From Bacteroidota bacterium (lineage in GTDB: Bacteria; Bacteroidota; Bacteroidia; NS11-12g; UBA9320), in the NCBI GenBank assembly GCA_018700895.1, contig JABIUV010000024.1, positions 34,527-98,526 on the forward strand: 64,000 nucleotides of DNA, in the 5' to 3' direction. A model generated the notes under the pieces. That model was not told where the DNA came from and ran no database searches. It was given only the letters and a program-made list of their open reading frames with translations. Within the stretch, counting starts at the first letter, position 1; every line of letters starts with the position of its first letter. A program made the position numbers and the translations under genes. This document shows positions 49,080 to 58,049 of this stretch, in pieces.

Positions 49080-50168
49080 ATGAGATTTTTCTACACTACG
49101 TATGTGATCATAACGGCACTGATACTGTGCCTTACCACAACAGAAACATTAGCTCAGTCTACTCCTAAATACAGTAATGAGTTTTTGTCAATCGGTGTAG
49201 GAGCCAGAGCATTCGGTATGTCAAATACGGTAGTTGCTTCTGTCGACGATGTCACCGCAGGATTTTGGAATCCTGCTGGCTTAGTAAACCAAGAAGACAA
49301 ATTACAAATCAGTGTGATGCATAGCAATTACCTGAATGGCTTAGCCAATTATGATTATGTGGCTCTAGGGACTAAAATAAAAGACAATGCAGCTCTAAGT
49401 TTTGCAATGGTACGATTTGGTGTAGACGGCATTCCAAACACATTGGATCTTATACGCAATGGACAAATAAACTATGACAGAGTCAAAGAGTTTAGTGCAG
49501 TTGACTATGGTTTTTTTGTAAGCTATGCTCAAAAATCATCCATAGATGGTCTTAGTTTTGGCGGCAGTGCTAAGGTGGTACATCGAAGAGCAGGAGAGTT
49601 TACCACTGCTTGGGGGTTTGGTATAGACGCTAGTGCTCGCTATCAAACAGATAATAATTGGTCTTTTGCTGTGATAGGTAGAGATATCACAACTACATTT
49701 AATGCGTGGCAGTTCAACTTTACCGAGGCAGAAGAGGCTGTTTTTAGAAGCACAAATAACGAAGTGCCTATTAATTCACTAGAGCTTACCTTGCCAAAAG
49801 TTATATTGGGTGCTGCTAAGAAAATTGACTTCACCCAAGACTTTAGTCTGCTTACGGAGATAAACGTGGATCTAAACACCGATGGTAGAAGAAACACGCT
49901 ACTAAAAACAGACATTATAAGTGGAGACCCCCATATGGGAATCGAGGCAAGTTATAAGGACATTATCTATCTACGTGGGGGAGTAGGGAATTTTCAGCAA
50001 GAAAAAGACCTCAACTACGAACAACAATGGACATTTATGCCAAACATAGGTCTTGGGCTAAAACTCAATAATCTTATGATAGACTATGCCCTTAGTGATA
50101 TAGGCGACCAAAGTACCGCAAACTACTCACACGTGTTCAGTATACGTGCTTCGGTTAATCCTAAGTAA
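49080..50168 (+). CDS. PorV/PorQ-family outer-membrane protein (PorV2-like T9SS-associated)
   Basis: 362 residues. Signal peptide FYTTYVIITALILCLTTTETLAQ, then NEFLSIGVGARAFGMSNTVVASVDDVTAGFWNPAGL, the hallmark start of PorV/PorQ/FadL-like 14-stranded barrels of the T9SS-related group. Alternating strands end at SHVFSIRASVNPK. PorV shuttles T9SS cargo to the attachment complex; this shorter paralogue type is usually called PorV2 and its role is unclear. Linked with gldH and the sorting-domain peptidase by theme, not by operon. Confidence 0.8.
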   Translation: MRFFYTTYVIITALILCLTTTETLAQSTPKYSNEFLSIGVGARAFGMSNTVVASVDDVTAGFWNPAGLVNQEDKLQISVMHSNYLNGLANYDYVALGTKIKDNAALSFAMVRFGVDGIPNTLDLIRNGQINYDRVKEFSAVDYGFFVSYAQKSSIDGLSFGGSAKVVHRRAGEFTTAWGFGIDASARYQTDNNWSFAVIGRDITTTFNAWQFNFTEAEEAVFRSTNNEVPINSLELTLPKVILGAAKKIDFTQDFSLLTEINVDLNTDGRRNTLLKTDIISGDPHMGIEASYKDIIYLRGGVGNFQQEKDLNYEQQWTFMPNIGLGLKLNNLMIDYALSDIGDQSTANYSHVFSIRASVNPK

Positions 50169-50247
50169 TTAGGCTTACCGCACCTAATTGGTATTTCACG
50201 TTTACTAGGATTGCCTTCAGCATTAACATAGTTTATTTATTATCAAA

Positions 50248-50916
50248 ATGTTGTCCTCTGAATTTTACTTCAACGAAATCACTTCCAGACTTTCAGCAAA
50301 ACCTGACCTTGATAACGCCACCAAAATGAAGGCATATATGAAGGATAAGTTTTCCTTTTACGGTGTTCCAAGCCCTATCCGAAGACAAATTTGCAAAGAA
50401 ATATACGCCGAACACGGATTATCTGAAGACCCCGTAAGCCTTGCAAAGCAACTATGGACCACACCCTATCGCGAGGCACACTACGTGGCTCAAGAACTTT
50501 TATTGCGAAGTAAAAAACAATGGCGTGTTGAACTCATTGAGGACTTGGAGTGGTTTCTCACAACAAATAGCTGGTGGGACACCATAGATTTTTTGGCCAG
50601 CAATGTAGTAGGTCAATACTTTAAGAAATGGCCAGAGCACCAAGAAGAAGTAATCCTTGCTTGGAACAAAAGTCCTAATATGTGGCTCGTGAGAACAAGC
50701 ATTATATTTCAGCTAAAATACAAAGATGAAGTAGATACTCAGCTATTAACCCAATGTATCTTGCCGCACGCGGACGACACTGAATTTTTCATCAAAAAAG
50801 CCATAGGATGGGCTTTGCGTCAATACTCCAAGTATAATGCAGCATGGGTAAGCACATTCTTAGCACATTACACCTTGCAGCCTCTGAGCATAAGAGAGGC
50901 ATCTAAGTACCTCTAG
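50248..50916 (+). CDS. DNA alkylation repair protein (AlkD-like HEAT-repeat glycosylase)
   Basis: 222 residues of helical repeats. FYGVPSPIRRQICKEI, ELLLRSKKQW, the TTNSWWDTIDFLASNVVG block with the catalytic-type Trp-Trp-Asp, MWLVRTSIIFQL, and FFIKKAIGWALRQYSKYNAAWVSTFL match AlkC/AlkD family PF08713. AlkD excises N3- and N7-alkylpurines. Probably monocistronic; it ends 11 bp from the convergent small membrane protein gene. Confidence 0.93.
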   Translation: MLSSEFYFNEITSRLSAKPDLDNATKMKAYMKDKFSFYGVPSPIRRQICKEIYAEHGLSEDPVSLAKQLWTTPYREAHYVAQELLLRSKKQWRVELIEDLEWFLTTNSWWDTIDFLASNVVGQYFKKWPEHQEEVILAWNKSPNMWLVRTSIIFQLKYKDEVDTQLLTQCILPHADDTEFFIKKAIGWALRQYSKYNAAWVSTFLAHYTLQPLSIREASKYL

Positions 50917-50927
50917 CATCATACCTC

Positions 50928-51260
50928 TTACCTTCGGTTATTGGCCAGCAGAGCACCTGCCAATCCAAATAAGCCCGATACCAGACCACCTACCAATGCC
51001 GCGATAAACGGCGTAAGTAAGGCATGCACTTGAAACAATTTGCCCAATATCTCTCGTATAGCTCCATCGTCATAAAAAAAGATACTAGCAAGCCAAGCTA
51101 AAAATACTGCTAACAATGGAATGAAGAAGCCTGCTAAGGCTGTGGTTCGTGAAAAATAAGTGAATATGAGAGCCGATGGTGCTACTATCCACCATGGTAA
51201 AAATATAGAGCCGATTACCGTGCCTACGAAGAGTAATATAAAGACGAGACTATTTTTCAT
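50928..51260 (-). CDS. Small membrane protein, function unknown
   Basis: About 110 residues from the ATG at 51260, with three to four hydrophobic segments (SLVFILLFVGTVIGSIFLPWW, AGFFIPLLAVFLAWLASIFFY, LLTPFIAALVGGLVSGLFGLAGALL). I recognise no family. The start lies 11 bp inside the end of the acylase gene, a translational-coupling layout; an upstream in-frame start at 51314 would push deeper into that gene and is less likely. Confidence 0.6.
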   Translation of the reverse strand: MKNSLVFILLFVGTVIGSIFLPWWIVAPSALIFTYFSRTTALAGFFIPLLAVFLAWLASIFFYDDGAIREILGKLFQVHALLTPFIAALVGGLVSGLFGLAGALLANNRR

Positions 51261-53619
51261 TGGATATGGTAATGTTAAAAATCGGGTTGGATATTTTTTC
51301 TGGTTGGGTAGCAAGAGGTATCTTATTATAGCTCCCCTTAGCCCAAGTTTCTATCTGGTTGGAATAATACGCACTTGCTGGATTACCGCTTTGTCCTCCT
51401 GGATACACACCGTAAGCTTCTGGCTCATCACCTAGGGCTACCACCATCCGCCAGCTTGGCCCCACGGTTTGTCGCATCGCATTTAATGCACGTTTGGTCC
51501 CGCCAATATTTAATGTGTCAGAAGACAATGCAGGCAAACGTGTAAGATGAGGGATGTACGCTTTTTTGGCCTTGCCTAGCGTCATTTGTGGGTTGTTAAT
51601 CACTTGAACAAAAGATAGATTTACTATGTCCTTTAGTGTTTCTTTGACGGAAGTAGATTGTATGTCGTAATACTTATGCTGCGGGTACTTACCGATAAGG
51701 TTTATAGTAACCCAAGTATGTGGTACGGGCAGATCTACATCCTTTCTACCATACACTTCATCCCAGAGCAACCGCTCAAAGGATGTGTACCACTCGTCAA
51801 ATAGCGGTGCCGCTTTAGAAGCCGCGTTATACTCAAAGTTCCATTCTGTGAGAGTTCTTGCCCTCTTTCTATTTACGCTATCCAGTAAGGGTAACATTAC
51901 TGCCAGAGCCTCCTCTGCCTCTATGCTATAATTATTAAGTTGTAGGGCTTTCATTTCGGCTACGCCAAAAGTATCATCCTGAGAGAGAAATCTGTGGGCC
52001 ATCCTACCTCTATAACCTTCGAATCTGCCATTATAAAAATAAGGGTAATTAGGTGACGTACTCCATTGATTAGAGCTACTTACATACCCGCGAGCAGGAT
52101 TATATTCTTGTGGATTTTCATTACGAGGTATGAACCCTTGCCAACCATTAGCCTTAGAGCTACCATCTGTTACGGTCACCCCTTGTCCTTTTCTTTTGAT
52201 GGGAAGTTTGCCGTTAATTCGGAGCCCTATATCTCCACTATTATCGGCATATATAAAGTTTTGAGCTGGAGACTGAAAAGAACCCGTGGCGTCAAGATAT
52301 TCAGCATATGTTGTACACCCCATGCCATCCACAAACGACATAAACTCTGGGGTAGCAGCACCATCGTGCACCAACCATCTGAGAGCCAGATTGGTTTCAT
52401 CTTCTACAACAGGACCCCAATGAGTGTATCTTACGGTATCGTGCACCTCTCCTACTCCTTTTACCTTGTAGGTTTCTATTTTTAAGTCGGCGGCGGTCTT
52501 TTTGCCATCTAACATATAGTACGTTTTGGTACTATCGGTCCATTGTACCGAGTAATAATCCATTACATCATGACCTACATTGGTCTCTCCCCAAGCGATA
52601 TGCTCATTAAAACCTATCATAATACCAGGCATACCAAGTAACGTAACCCCGTGTGCCGAAAAATCTGGTGTGGTGATGGCAATTTCATACCACGTACTCG
52701 GCAACGAAAGCGGGAGATGCGGATCATTTGCGAGAATCGGCCTACCCGTTTCACTTTTACTGCCGTTTATAGCCCAATTGTTACTTCCTACGCCATCTGG
52801 AGAGCGAGGGCGATCTAAGCGTGGCAAGTACGCACTTAATTCGGCATTGGCTACTGCACTCACTTGGGTATAGTCTACTGGAGTGTAAGGTCCTTCTATC
52901 ACTGGCACATCTTTTGGATTATAGTAGGGATAGATGGTTTTAAAATCTTTTTCGCCAAATAGTTTGAGAGCATTGCTCATCTCTACATCCTCCTCATAGC
53001 CGGCAAGAGTTTGGCTCATAGCCTTGAGTAATAGGGCACAATGCCTGTTAGTCCATTGTTGCGGAGCGAAGTCAAGCAGTTTATACTCCATAGGATAGTC
53101 TGCTGGCTCTAGCTGATTGATATAATAATTAATCCCTGCAGCGTAGGCATCAATATTAGTTAAAAGCTCCGGGAATTTTTCCCAACTCTTCACCGCATTA
53201 TCTGCTGCGTAGCTTAATCCCAGCCTACGTTGCTTTTGATCGTAGGCCAATAGATTCTCGCCCAAAATCTCAGAAAGTCTACCATCTGGAGACCGCGTAC
53301 TCAAATCCATCTGAAACAAACGGTGATAGGCTTCTACATATCCCTGAGCGAAGAGTGCATCTTTTAGATTTTGAGCATAAATGTGCGGTACCATTCGCTC
53401 ATCAAAAACGATCCGTACATCATCGCTAATAGAATCACTGGCAAGCTCCAAATCGGTGTAGCTATCCTCTGGTTCGGCATTTTGCCATATACCGCTGTAT
53501 GGATTCAAAAAATTACCCAAGGGGGGAAGAGGCTTGTCGCCTATAGTACTTGCACTTTGCAAAAAGTAAAGAAACGTCAACCCACCAAATAGTGTAATAA
53601 GTCCAAAAATTCTACTCAT
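51250..53619 (-). CDS. Penicillin acylase family Ntn-hydrolase
   Basis: About 789 residues from the ATG at 53619. Signal or anchor SRIFGLITLFGGLTFLYFLQ. The propeptide side has PHIYAQNLKDALFAQGYVEAYHRLFQMDL; autoprocessing Ser279 is in GVGSNNWAINGSK, the classical alpha/beta cleavage site; LANDPHLPLSLPSTWYE, the oxyanion region and, at the end, YPGGQSGNPASAYYSNQIETW match family S45. It hydrolyses amides, such as acyl-homoserine lactones or beta-lactams, but the substrate cannot be told. A TATATTTG box (53632-53639) overlaps an earlier in-frame TTG, which fixes the start at 53619. Confidence 0.92.
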   Translation of the reverse strand: MSRIFGLITLFGGLTFLYFLQSASTIGDKPLPPLGNFLNPYSGIWQNAEPEDSYTDLELASDSISDDVRIVFDERMVPHIYAQNLKDALFAQGYVEAYHRLFQMDLSTRSPDGRLSEILGENLLAYDQKQRRLGLSYAADNAVKSWEKFPELLTNIDAYAAGINYYINQLEPADYPMEYKLLDFAPQQWTNRHCALLLKAMSQTLAGYEEDVEMSNALKLFGEKDFKTIYPYYNPKDVPVIEGPYTPVDYTQVSAVANAELSAYLPRLDRPRSPDGVGSNNWAINGSKSETGRPILANDPHLPLSLPSTWYEIAITTPDFSAHGVTLLGMPGIMIGFNEHIAWGETNVGHDVMDYYSVQWTDSTKTYYMLDGKKTAADLKIETYKVKGVGEVHDTVRYTHWGPVVEDETNLALRWLVHDGAATPEFMSFVDGMGCTTYAEYLDATGSFQSPAQNFIYADNSGDIGLRINGKLPIKRKGQGVTVTDGSSKANGWQGFIPRNENPQEYNPARGYVSSSNQWSTSPNYPYFYNGRFEGYRGRMAHRFLSQDDTFGVAEMKALQLNNYSIEAEEALAVMLPLLDSVNRKRARTLTEWNFEYNAASKAAPLFDEWYTSFERLLWDEVYGRKDVDLPVPHTWVTINLIGKYPQHKYYDIQSTSVKETLKDIVNLSFVQVINNPQMTLGKAKKAYIPHLTRLPALSSDTLNIGGTKRALNAMRQTVGPSWRMVVALGDEPEAYGVYPGGQSGNPASAYYSNQIETWAKGSYNKIPLATQPEKISNPIFNITISNEK

Positions 53620-53631
53620 AAATATCAAAAT

Positions 53632-53639
53632 CAAATATA
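53632..53639 (-). promoter_or_regulatory. Candidate -7 promoter box of the acylase gene
   Basis: Minus-strand TATATTTG, an exact TAnnTTTG match, ends 12 nt before the ATG at 53619 and includes the earlier TTG codon, excluding that codon as a start. Confidence 0.55.
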
Positions 53640-53681
53640 GTATTATTCTGTCACAAATAATTTGGCAAACGAAATAGCTGT

Positions 53682-53972
53682 ATGAGGGTTTTATATGAGA
53701 TGCAACTACCGCCTCAAGATATCAATAGGGTTATAGAAATGGCGTGGGAAGACCGCACGAGTTTTGACACCATAAAGCTACAATTCGGACTTACAGAAAA
53801 GGAAGTCATAAACCTTATGCGACGGGAGATGAAACCCAGCAGCTTTAGAATGTGGCGTAAACGCGTACAAGGTCGTACCACTAAGCATAACAAACTACGA
53901 GGCTGGGTAGAGGGTAGACACAAATGCACCCGACAGCGTACTATCACCAACAATAAGATAAGCAAGCGATAG
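53682..53972 (+). CDS. DUF2805 / TIGR03643 family protein
   Basis: 96 residues, basic. INRVIEMAWEDRTSFDTIKLQFGLTEKEVINLMRREMKPSSFRMWRKRVQGRTTKH matches the TIGR03643 family, with an HTH-like look (LTEKEVINLMRREM), perhaps nucleic-acid binding; function unproven. The C-terminal 35 residues are Arg/Lys-rich and outside the usual family length. Its neighbour on the right is a decayed helicase tail. Confidence 0.82.
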   Translation: MRVLYEMQLPPQDINRVIEMAWEDRTSFDTIKLQFGLTEKEVINLMRREMKPSSFRMWRKRVQGRTTKHNKLRGWVEGRHKCTRQRTITNNKISKR

Positions 53973-53980
53973 TCTCGCTT

Positions 53981-54383
53981 TTACCAATCATTAAGGTTTT
54001 TGAGTCGTGAACGTATGGCTCCAGTGGTACTTTGAAAATGCTCCGCGATAACCCGAGTAGGGATTCACTCATCAGCCATTTGCAATAGCTCTATAATCAC
54101 GCTCTGGGGTCCATTTTTGATAGGCCTGTTTATTGTTTTCTCGGGCAATCGTATTTCCCGTTTTTTCTTTCAGATAACTTTTTACGGCTTAAACAGTTTG
54201 GCTACGTGAGGTATTATGCTCCTCTGTCTTTAGGATATGCAACGAAGGCGTAGGCACTACACCCTCAGGCACCAGGCTCTCGGGTACATACAGATGATTG
54301 CGTGCACGCGTTACAGCCACGTACAGTAGGTTTATCTCTTCATTCAGCTTGGTTATATCTACCTCCTCCTTCTCTACGAGCAT
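53981..54383 (-). pseudogene. UvrD/RecQ-type helicase C-terminal remnant
   Basis: On the minus strand, LNEEINLLYVAVTRARNHLYV is helicase motif VI of UvrD/PcrA/RecB-type superfamily 1 helicases. It is followed in shifted frames by NKQAYQKWTPERDYR, IELLQMADE-stop-IPTRVIAEHFQSTTGAIRSRLKNLNDW and a stop at 53981-53983, the small DNA-binding tail found at the end of many Bacteroidota helicases. A TAG lies two codons upstream of the readable part, so the ATPase motifs I-V are gone. Two or more frameshifts; a clear relic. Confidence 0.8.
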
Positions 54384-54513
54384 TTTCTAAGATTACAAGG
54401 CAGAAAAAATTAGTATAGCCGTAGTTATGGTCATTTTTTAAACGATGTAAGATTTGGAAAGAAACAAGATATATGCGTCATTCTATTGTTCAATTGAATT
54501 GTATTAAAAAACC
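54384..54513. other. Intergenic stretch before msrBA terminator
   Basis: AT-rich, no recognisable coding or structural element. Confidence 0.4.
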
Positions 54514-54546
54514 AAAAAAAAAATCCCCCGCCTTACGGCGAGGGAT
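54514..54546 (-). terminator. Rho-independent terminator of the msr fusion gene
   Basis: On the minus strand ATCCCTCGCC pairs with GGCGGGGGAT (one mismatch) around a GTAA loop and is followed by a T9 run. Placed 31 bp beyond the stop of the methionine sulfoxide reductase gene. Confidence 0.88.
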
Positions 54547-54576
54547 CCTAACTAACCAATTAATCAAAAAAGGACA

Positions 54577-55629
54577 TCACTCCTTTATCAAGTTCTTATA
54601 TTTCAACTGAAACTTAGCCACCTTAGGCCCTATTACTGCATTGCAGTATCCATTTGTCTCTTTGTTTAAGTTGTAGTAATTCTGATGATACTGCTCAGCA
54701 GTACTATAATTGTTGATAGGCTCTATAGCCGTCACTATAGGGTCGCTCCATAGGTCACTGGCATCTACTCGTTGCATTACCCGTTGGGCTATCGCTTTCT
54801 GGTCGTCATTGTGATAAAAAACCACCGAACGATACTGCGTGCCTTTATCTGCTCCTTGCTGATTGAGTGTGGTAGGGTCGTGCACATGAAGGAGTATATC
54901 TACTAGCTTTTCGTAGGTTATTATTTTCGGGTCAAAGACGATCTGAGCTACTTCTACACTACCCGTATTGCCTTGGCACACCATCTTATACGTTGGATTT
55001 TTAATCTTACCGCCTGCATATCCACTCTCTACGTAGTGTACGCCTTTTAGTTTTTCAAAAAGCACCTCTACGCACCAGAAGCATCCTGCCCCAAATGTGG
55101 CCGTATCCATACCCGTAAGGTCCATCGGTTCGTTTGGTATTAAGGCCGGTAGTTCTTCTCCACCTTCTACAAAGTTGAGCGAGATGCCATTCACACAATG
55201 ACGTGTATTCTTAGGCGTCATCATTTCACCCTCAAAAACGTGGCCTAAATGTCCTTGGCAATTAGAACATACTATTTCTGTTCTACGGCCGTCTGCATCT
55301 CTGAGTCGGGTAACAGCTCCGTCTATCTCATCATCAAAACTCGGCCAACCACAATGGCTATTAAACTTAGTGTCTGATGTGTACAATGGTTGGTTACACT
55401 GCTTACAGACATAAGTTCCTTTCTGCTCACTATCAGTAAATTCGCTTGTGCCGGGGTACTCAGTTCCTTTGTTGAGTATTACGCGTTGTTCGGCTTCGGT
55501 AAGTACGTTAAATTTCACTTCAGTATTCGTTTGTATGTTGGTTTGGGTCTCTGTCACCGCCGTACGATTGCTTTGAGCATTGCAGGCCGTTACCAGAAAC
55601 AATAATATGACGTAGGTTAATGACTTCAT
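54577..55629 (-). CDS. Bifunctional methionine sulfoxide reductase, MsrB-MsrA fusion, lipoprotein
   Basis: 350 residues. KSLTYVILLFLVTACNAQ is a lipoprotein signal. The MsrB domain (about 45-165) has zinc CxxC pairs in YVCKQCNQPLY and IVCSNCQGHLGH and the catalytic Cys in TRHCVNGISL. The MsrA domain (about 180-340) has catalytic GAGCFWCVEVLFEKLKGV and GYAGG, HVHDPTTLNQQGADKGTQYRSVVF and the C-terminal region. It reduces both S and R methionine sulfoxide, here at the envelope. The order B-A is opposite to the Trx-A-B order of PilB. No thioredoxin domain is fused. Confidence 0.95.
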   Translation of the reverse strand: MKSLTYVILLFLVTACNAQSNRTAVTETQTNIQTNTEVKFNVLTEAEQRVILNKGTEYPGTSEFTDSEQKGTYVCKQCNQPLYTSDTKFNSHCGWPSFDDEIDGAVTRLRDADGRRTEIVCSNCQGHLGHVFEGEMMTPKNTRHCVNGISLNFVEGGEELPALIPNEPMDLTGMDTATFGAGCFWCVEVLFEKLKGVHYVESGYAGGKIKNPTYKMVCQGNTGSVEVAQIVFDPKIITYEKLVDILLHVHDPTTLNQQGADKGTQYRSVVFYHNDDQKAIAQRVMQRVDASDLWSDPIVTAIEPINNYSTAEQYHQNYYNLNKETNGYCNAVIGPKVAKFQLKYKNLIKE

Positions 55630-55732
55630 ATAAAGTAATACGATTGAAAACGGGTTTTAGATTTCAAATCAGCCGTTTTTACATAAAAGAGACAAACGGA
55701 AGACTAAACTTTGAAAAAGCCGCTTGTGCAGG

Positions 55733-56149
55733 CTACACTCCTTGCCAGCTTTTCTCGGTGAGTTCTCCTTGCTCATCGTAGTATTTCCAGCGGCCGGTTT
55801 TACGTCCTTTGCGGTAATTGCCTTCGCTACGTACCGTCCCATTTTCGTAATACTCTATAAAATCACTGTGAAATTTCCCGTTTTTGGTTTCAGCCTTTAT
55901 TTCTATTTGCCCACTCCCATCGTAATACTTCACATACTCCCCATTATTCACTTCATTGAGTACAAACACCTCAGCTTCACTTAGATTTTCTAACTCGGCA
56001 GTATAATCCTTGAGATACTTATCGGCCTTAGCCTTACTGTCATCTGCAGGTACCGTTTCCACATTTTCAGTGGGCTCTATGAAGCTAAGGTGCACCACAT
56101 TCTCAAATCCATCACCGCTTGCCGTATAGGCTACTACTATGCTCCGCAT
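55733..56149 (-). CDS. YwqK/MORN-like repeat protein
   Basis: 138 residues. The last 55 residues carry MORN-variant repeats (YYDGSGQIEIKAETKNGKFHSDFIEYYENGTVRSEGNYRKGRKTGRWKYYDEQGELTEK) of the kind found in proteins annotated as toxin-antitoxin YwqK family antitoxins. The N-terminal half is acidic and helical and has no signal peptide. A neighbouring toxin was not seen, so the antitoxin label should not be taken as a function. Confidence 0.7.
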   Translation of the reverse strand: MRSIVVAYTASGDGFENVVHLSFIEPTENVETVPADDSKAKADKYLKDYTAELENLSEAEVFVLNEVNNGEYVKYYDGSGQIEIKAETKNGKFHSDFIEYYENGTVRSEGNYRKGRKTGRWKYYDEQGELTEKSWQGV

Positions 56150-56170
56150 AAACTTTTACGGTGATTGCCC

Positions 56171-56178
56171 TACTTTTG
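56171..56178 (+). promoter_or_regulatory. Candidate -7 promoter box of trhO
   Basis: TACTTTTG matches TAnnTTTG exactly; the ATG of trhO is 24 nt downstream. Confidence 0.55.
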
Positions 56179-56202
56179 TAGCCACATTAAAAAGGGTGTA
56201 AC

Positions 56203-57216
56203 ATGAAATTGCATAATACTATTAATGGGGAAGTACTGAAAGAGAAGATTAAAACGAGTAACGAACCTCGTACCACTATCTCATTCTATAAATATGCCAA
56301 AATAGGCAACCCCCAACTGTTTAGAGATCACATATTTTATCACTGGAGTAAGCTCGAGGTGCTGGGCCGTATATACGTGGCTCACGAGGGTATAAACGCC
56401 CAATTGAGTGTGCCAAATCGCAACCTAGATGAGTACAAACATGAACTAGGCAACATTTTTTTCCTAGATGGTGTGAGGCTCAACTTTGCTGTGGACGATG
56501 ACGGAAAATCCTTCTTCAAACTGGCTATCAAAGTAAAAAACAAAATCGTAGCAGATGGGCTTAACGATGACCTCTTTGACGTATCTAAACCCGGACAATA
56601 CCTTAATGTAGAAGAATTCAATTCCCTTACCGACCAAGAAGACACTATACTCATAGATATGCGAAATCACTATGAGAGCGAGGTAGGCCGTTTTGAAGGG
56701 GCGTGGTGTCCAGATGTAGATACCTTCAGAGACCAGTTGCCACTTGTAGTAGATGAGCTTGCACAGCAGAAAGACAAACCTGTAGTTATGTACTGCACGG
56801 GAGGCATACGCTGCGAAAAGGCAAGTGCCTATTTGAAACACAAAGGATTTAAGGACGTATATCACCTAGAAGGCGGTATTATCAAATACGCACGTGATGC
56901 CAAAGAAGCAGGTTTAAAAAATAAATTTATCGGCAAAAACTTTGTGTTTGATGAACGGCTTAATGAACGAATATCGGATGACATCATTGCTCAATGCCAT
57001 CAATGTGGTGAACCCTTTGATGATCATACCAATTGTAAAAACAAGGCCTGCAATCTACTTTTCATACAATGCCCCAAGTGTGCGGAGGCGTATGCTGGAA
57101 CGTGCTCTAGCGACTGTAAGTCTATAGCAGCCCTGCCAGAAGAGGAACAACGAGCTCTACGTAAAGGAAAAGATACAGGTGTGCGAATATTTAGCAAGGG
57201 TAGATTTAAGGATTAA
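56203..57216 (+). CDS. trhO: tRNA uridine(34) hydroxylase TrhO (rhodanese fold)
   Basis: 337 residues. The YceA N-terminal domain (ISFYKYAKIGNPQLFRDHIFYHW, then RIYVAHEGINAQLS) precedes a rhodanese domain with the active-site loop MYCTGGIRCEKASAYL. A Cys-rich C-terminal part, CHQCGEPFDDHTNCKNKACNLLFIQCPKCAEAYAGTCSSDC, is typical of the family. E. coli TrhO hydroxylates U34 of some tRNAs using oxygen. Monocistronic. Confidence 0.95.
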   Translation: MKLHNTINGEVLKEKIKTSNEPRTTISFYKYAKIGNPQLFRDHIFYHWSKLEVLGRIYVAHEGINAQLSVPNRNLDEYKHELGNIFFLDGVRLNFAVDDDGKSFFKLAIKVKNKIVADGLNDDLFDVSKPGQYLNVEEFNSLTDQEDTILIDMRNHYESEVGRFEGAWCPDVDTFRDQLPLVVDELAQQKDKPVVMYCTGGIRCEKASAYLKHKGFKDVYHLEGGIIKYARDAKEAGLKNKFIGKNFVFDERLNERISDDIIAQCHQCGEPFDDHTNCKNKACNLLFIQCPKCAEAYAGTCSSDCKSIAALPEEEQRALRKGKDTGVRIFSKGRFKD

Positions 57217-57303
57217 GAGCACCTTATGAAGTTGTTTAAACTTTTTAGTTTGAAGCCGCAGAGAAAAAAGCTAAAATTTCGTTACAAGTAGACGTCACAT
57301 CAT

Positions 57304-57947
57304 CTACTTTGGACTCAAAATTATCACGTCAAAATCGGTAGGCTTGGCCGTATAAAATTCTTTTACCAATTCGCTAATAGTATCTATGGTAGGATAATCG
57401 TGTGTACCATCAAAACAACGCATATCATCTATCCATACCGTATGTGTTTTGATAGGGTGTGTGAGTATATGCTCAAGCTCTTTTACAATAGGTGTATCTT
57501 TATCTGCTCGAGCAGTAGTGCCTCCGCTATAGTGTGCTTCAAGCCAAAAAAATGCAGGCTCTGTTAATGTTTGCAGCAGCTTACCTAGTTCGTTTGCACT
57601 ATCGCCTTCTATAATATTTATGTGCTTTTACACGCGAATACGGTTCTAGCATTTATTACATAGTCGGGGTTTAGCTCTATCGAAAAAATAGTCTTAGCCA
57701 CAGAAGATAATGTCCCTGTCATTCGGCCCAATAAGGTTCCTGTTTCTACAAATGTTGTGTGTCTCGATTTCTTGAATCCCGTTTTGACTATAAGTTGTTT
57801 TACATAGTCATTGGCAGGAATCGGTTTTCCTTGGAGTAGCCATAGGATATACTGCAATCCTCGGTATATTTTTCTTTTCGTATGTTTCAATACTCGTTTC
57901 ACCGGTCCATTAGTTGCTATCGTTAGATTGTGATTACAGCACGACAC
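57304..57947 (-). pseudogene. SAM-methyltransferase-like gene broken by one frameshift
   Basis: The minus strand holds an N-terminal part (57618-57947: HTTFVETGTLLGRMTGTLSSVAKTIFSIELNPDY) and a C-terminal part in another frame (INIIEGDSANELGKLLQTL, FFWLEAHYSGGTTARADKDTP, VWIDDMRCFDGTHDYPTI), ending TAG 57304-57306. Together they form one about 215-residue methyltransferase-like protein. Restoring one A in the AAAA run at 57626-57629 (plus-strand T run) joins the frames as ACKKHINIIEGD. So the damage is a single-base deletion: recent decay, sequencing error, or slippage-type phase variation. The substrate is unknown, though it resembles glycan-locus methyltransferases. Confidence 0.82.
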
Positions 57948-57986
57948 CTACTCTCCTATGGGCAAAACTGCTGCAATATTTTAAGC

Positions 57987-58029
57987 AAATGTAGGTTTAA
58001 CAGTCGCAAGTCGCATCAAACCTACATTT
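57987..58029 (-). terminator. Perfect 12-bp hairpin downstream of the TonB receptor
   Basis: AAATGTAGGTTT (57987-57998) and AAACCTACATTT (58018-58029) are perfect complements around a 19-nt loop. It lies 21 bp past the stop of the receptor gene on the minus strand. There is no strong T-run, so it could be a weak or bidirectional terminator. Confidence 0.55.
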
Positions 58030-58049
58030 CTACTTCTCAAAGATCTGTC

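Noticed and set aside
55733..56149. Toxin-antitoxin pair
   Set aside because: Only the YwqK/MORN-like protein is present; both neighbours (MsrBA and TrhO) are unrelated to toxins.
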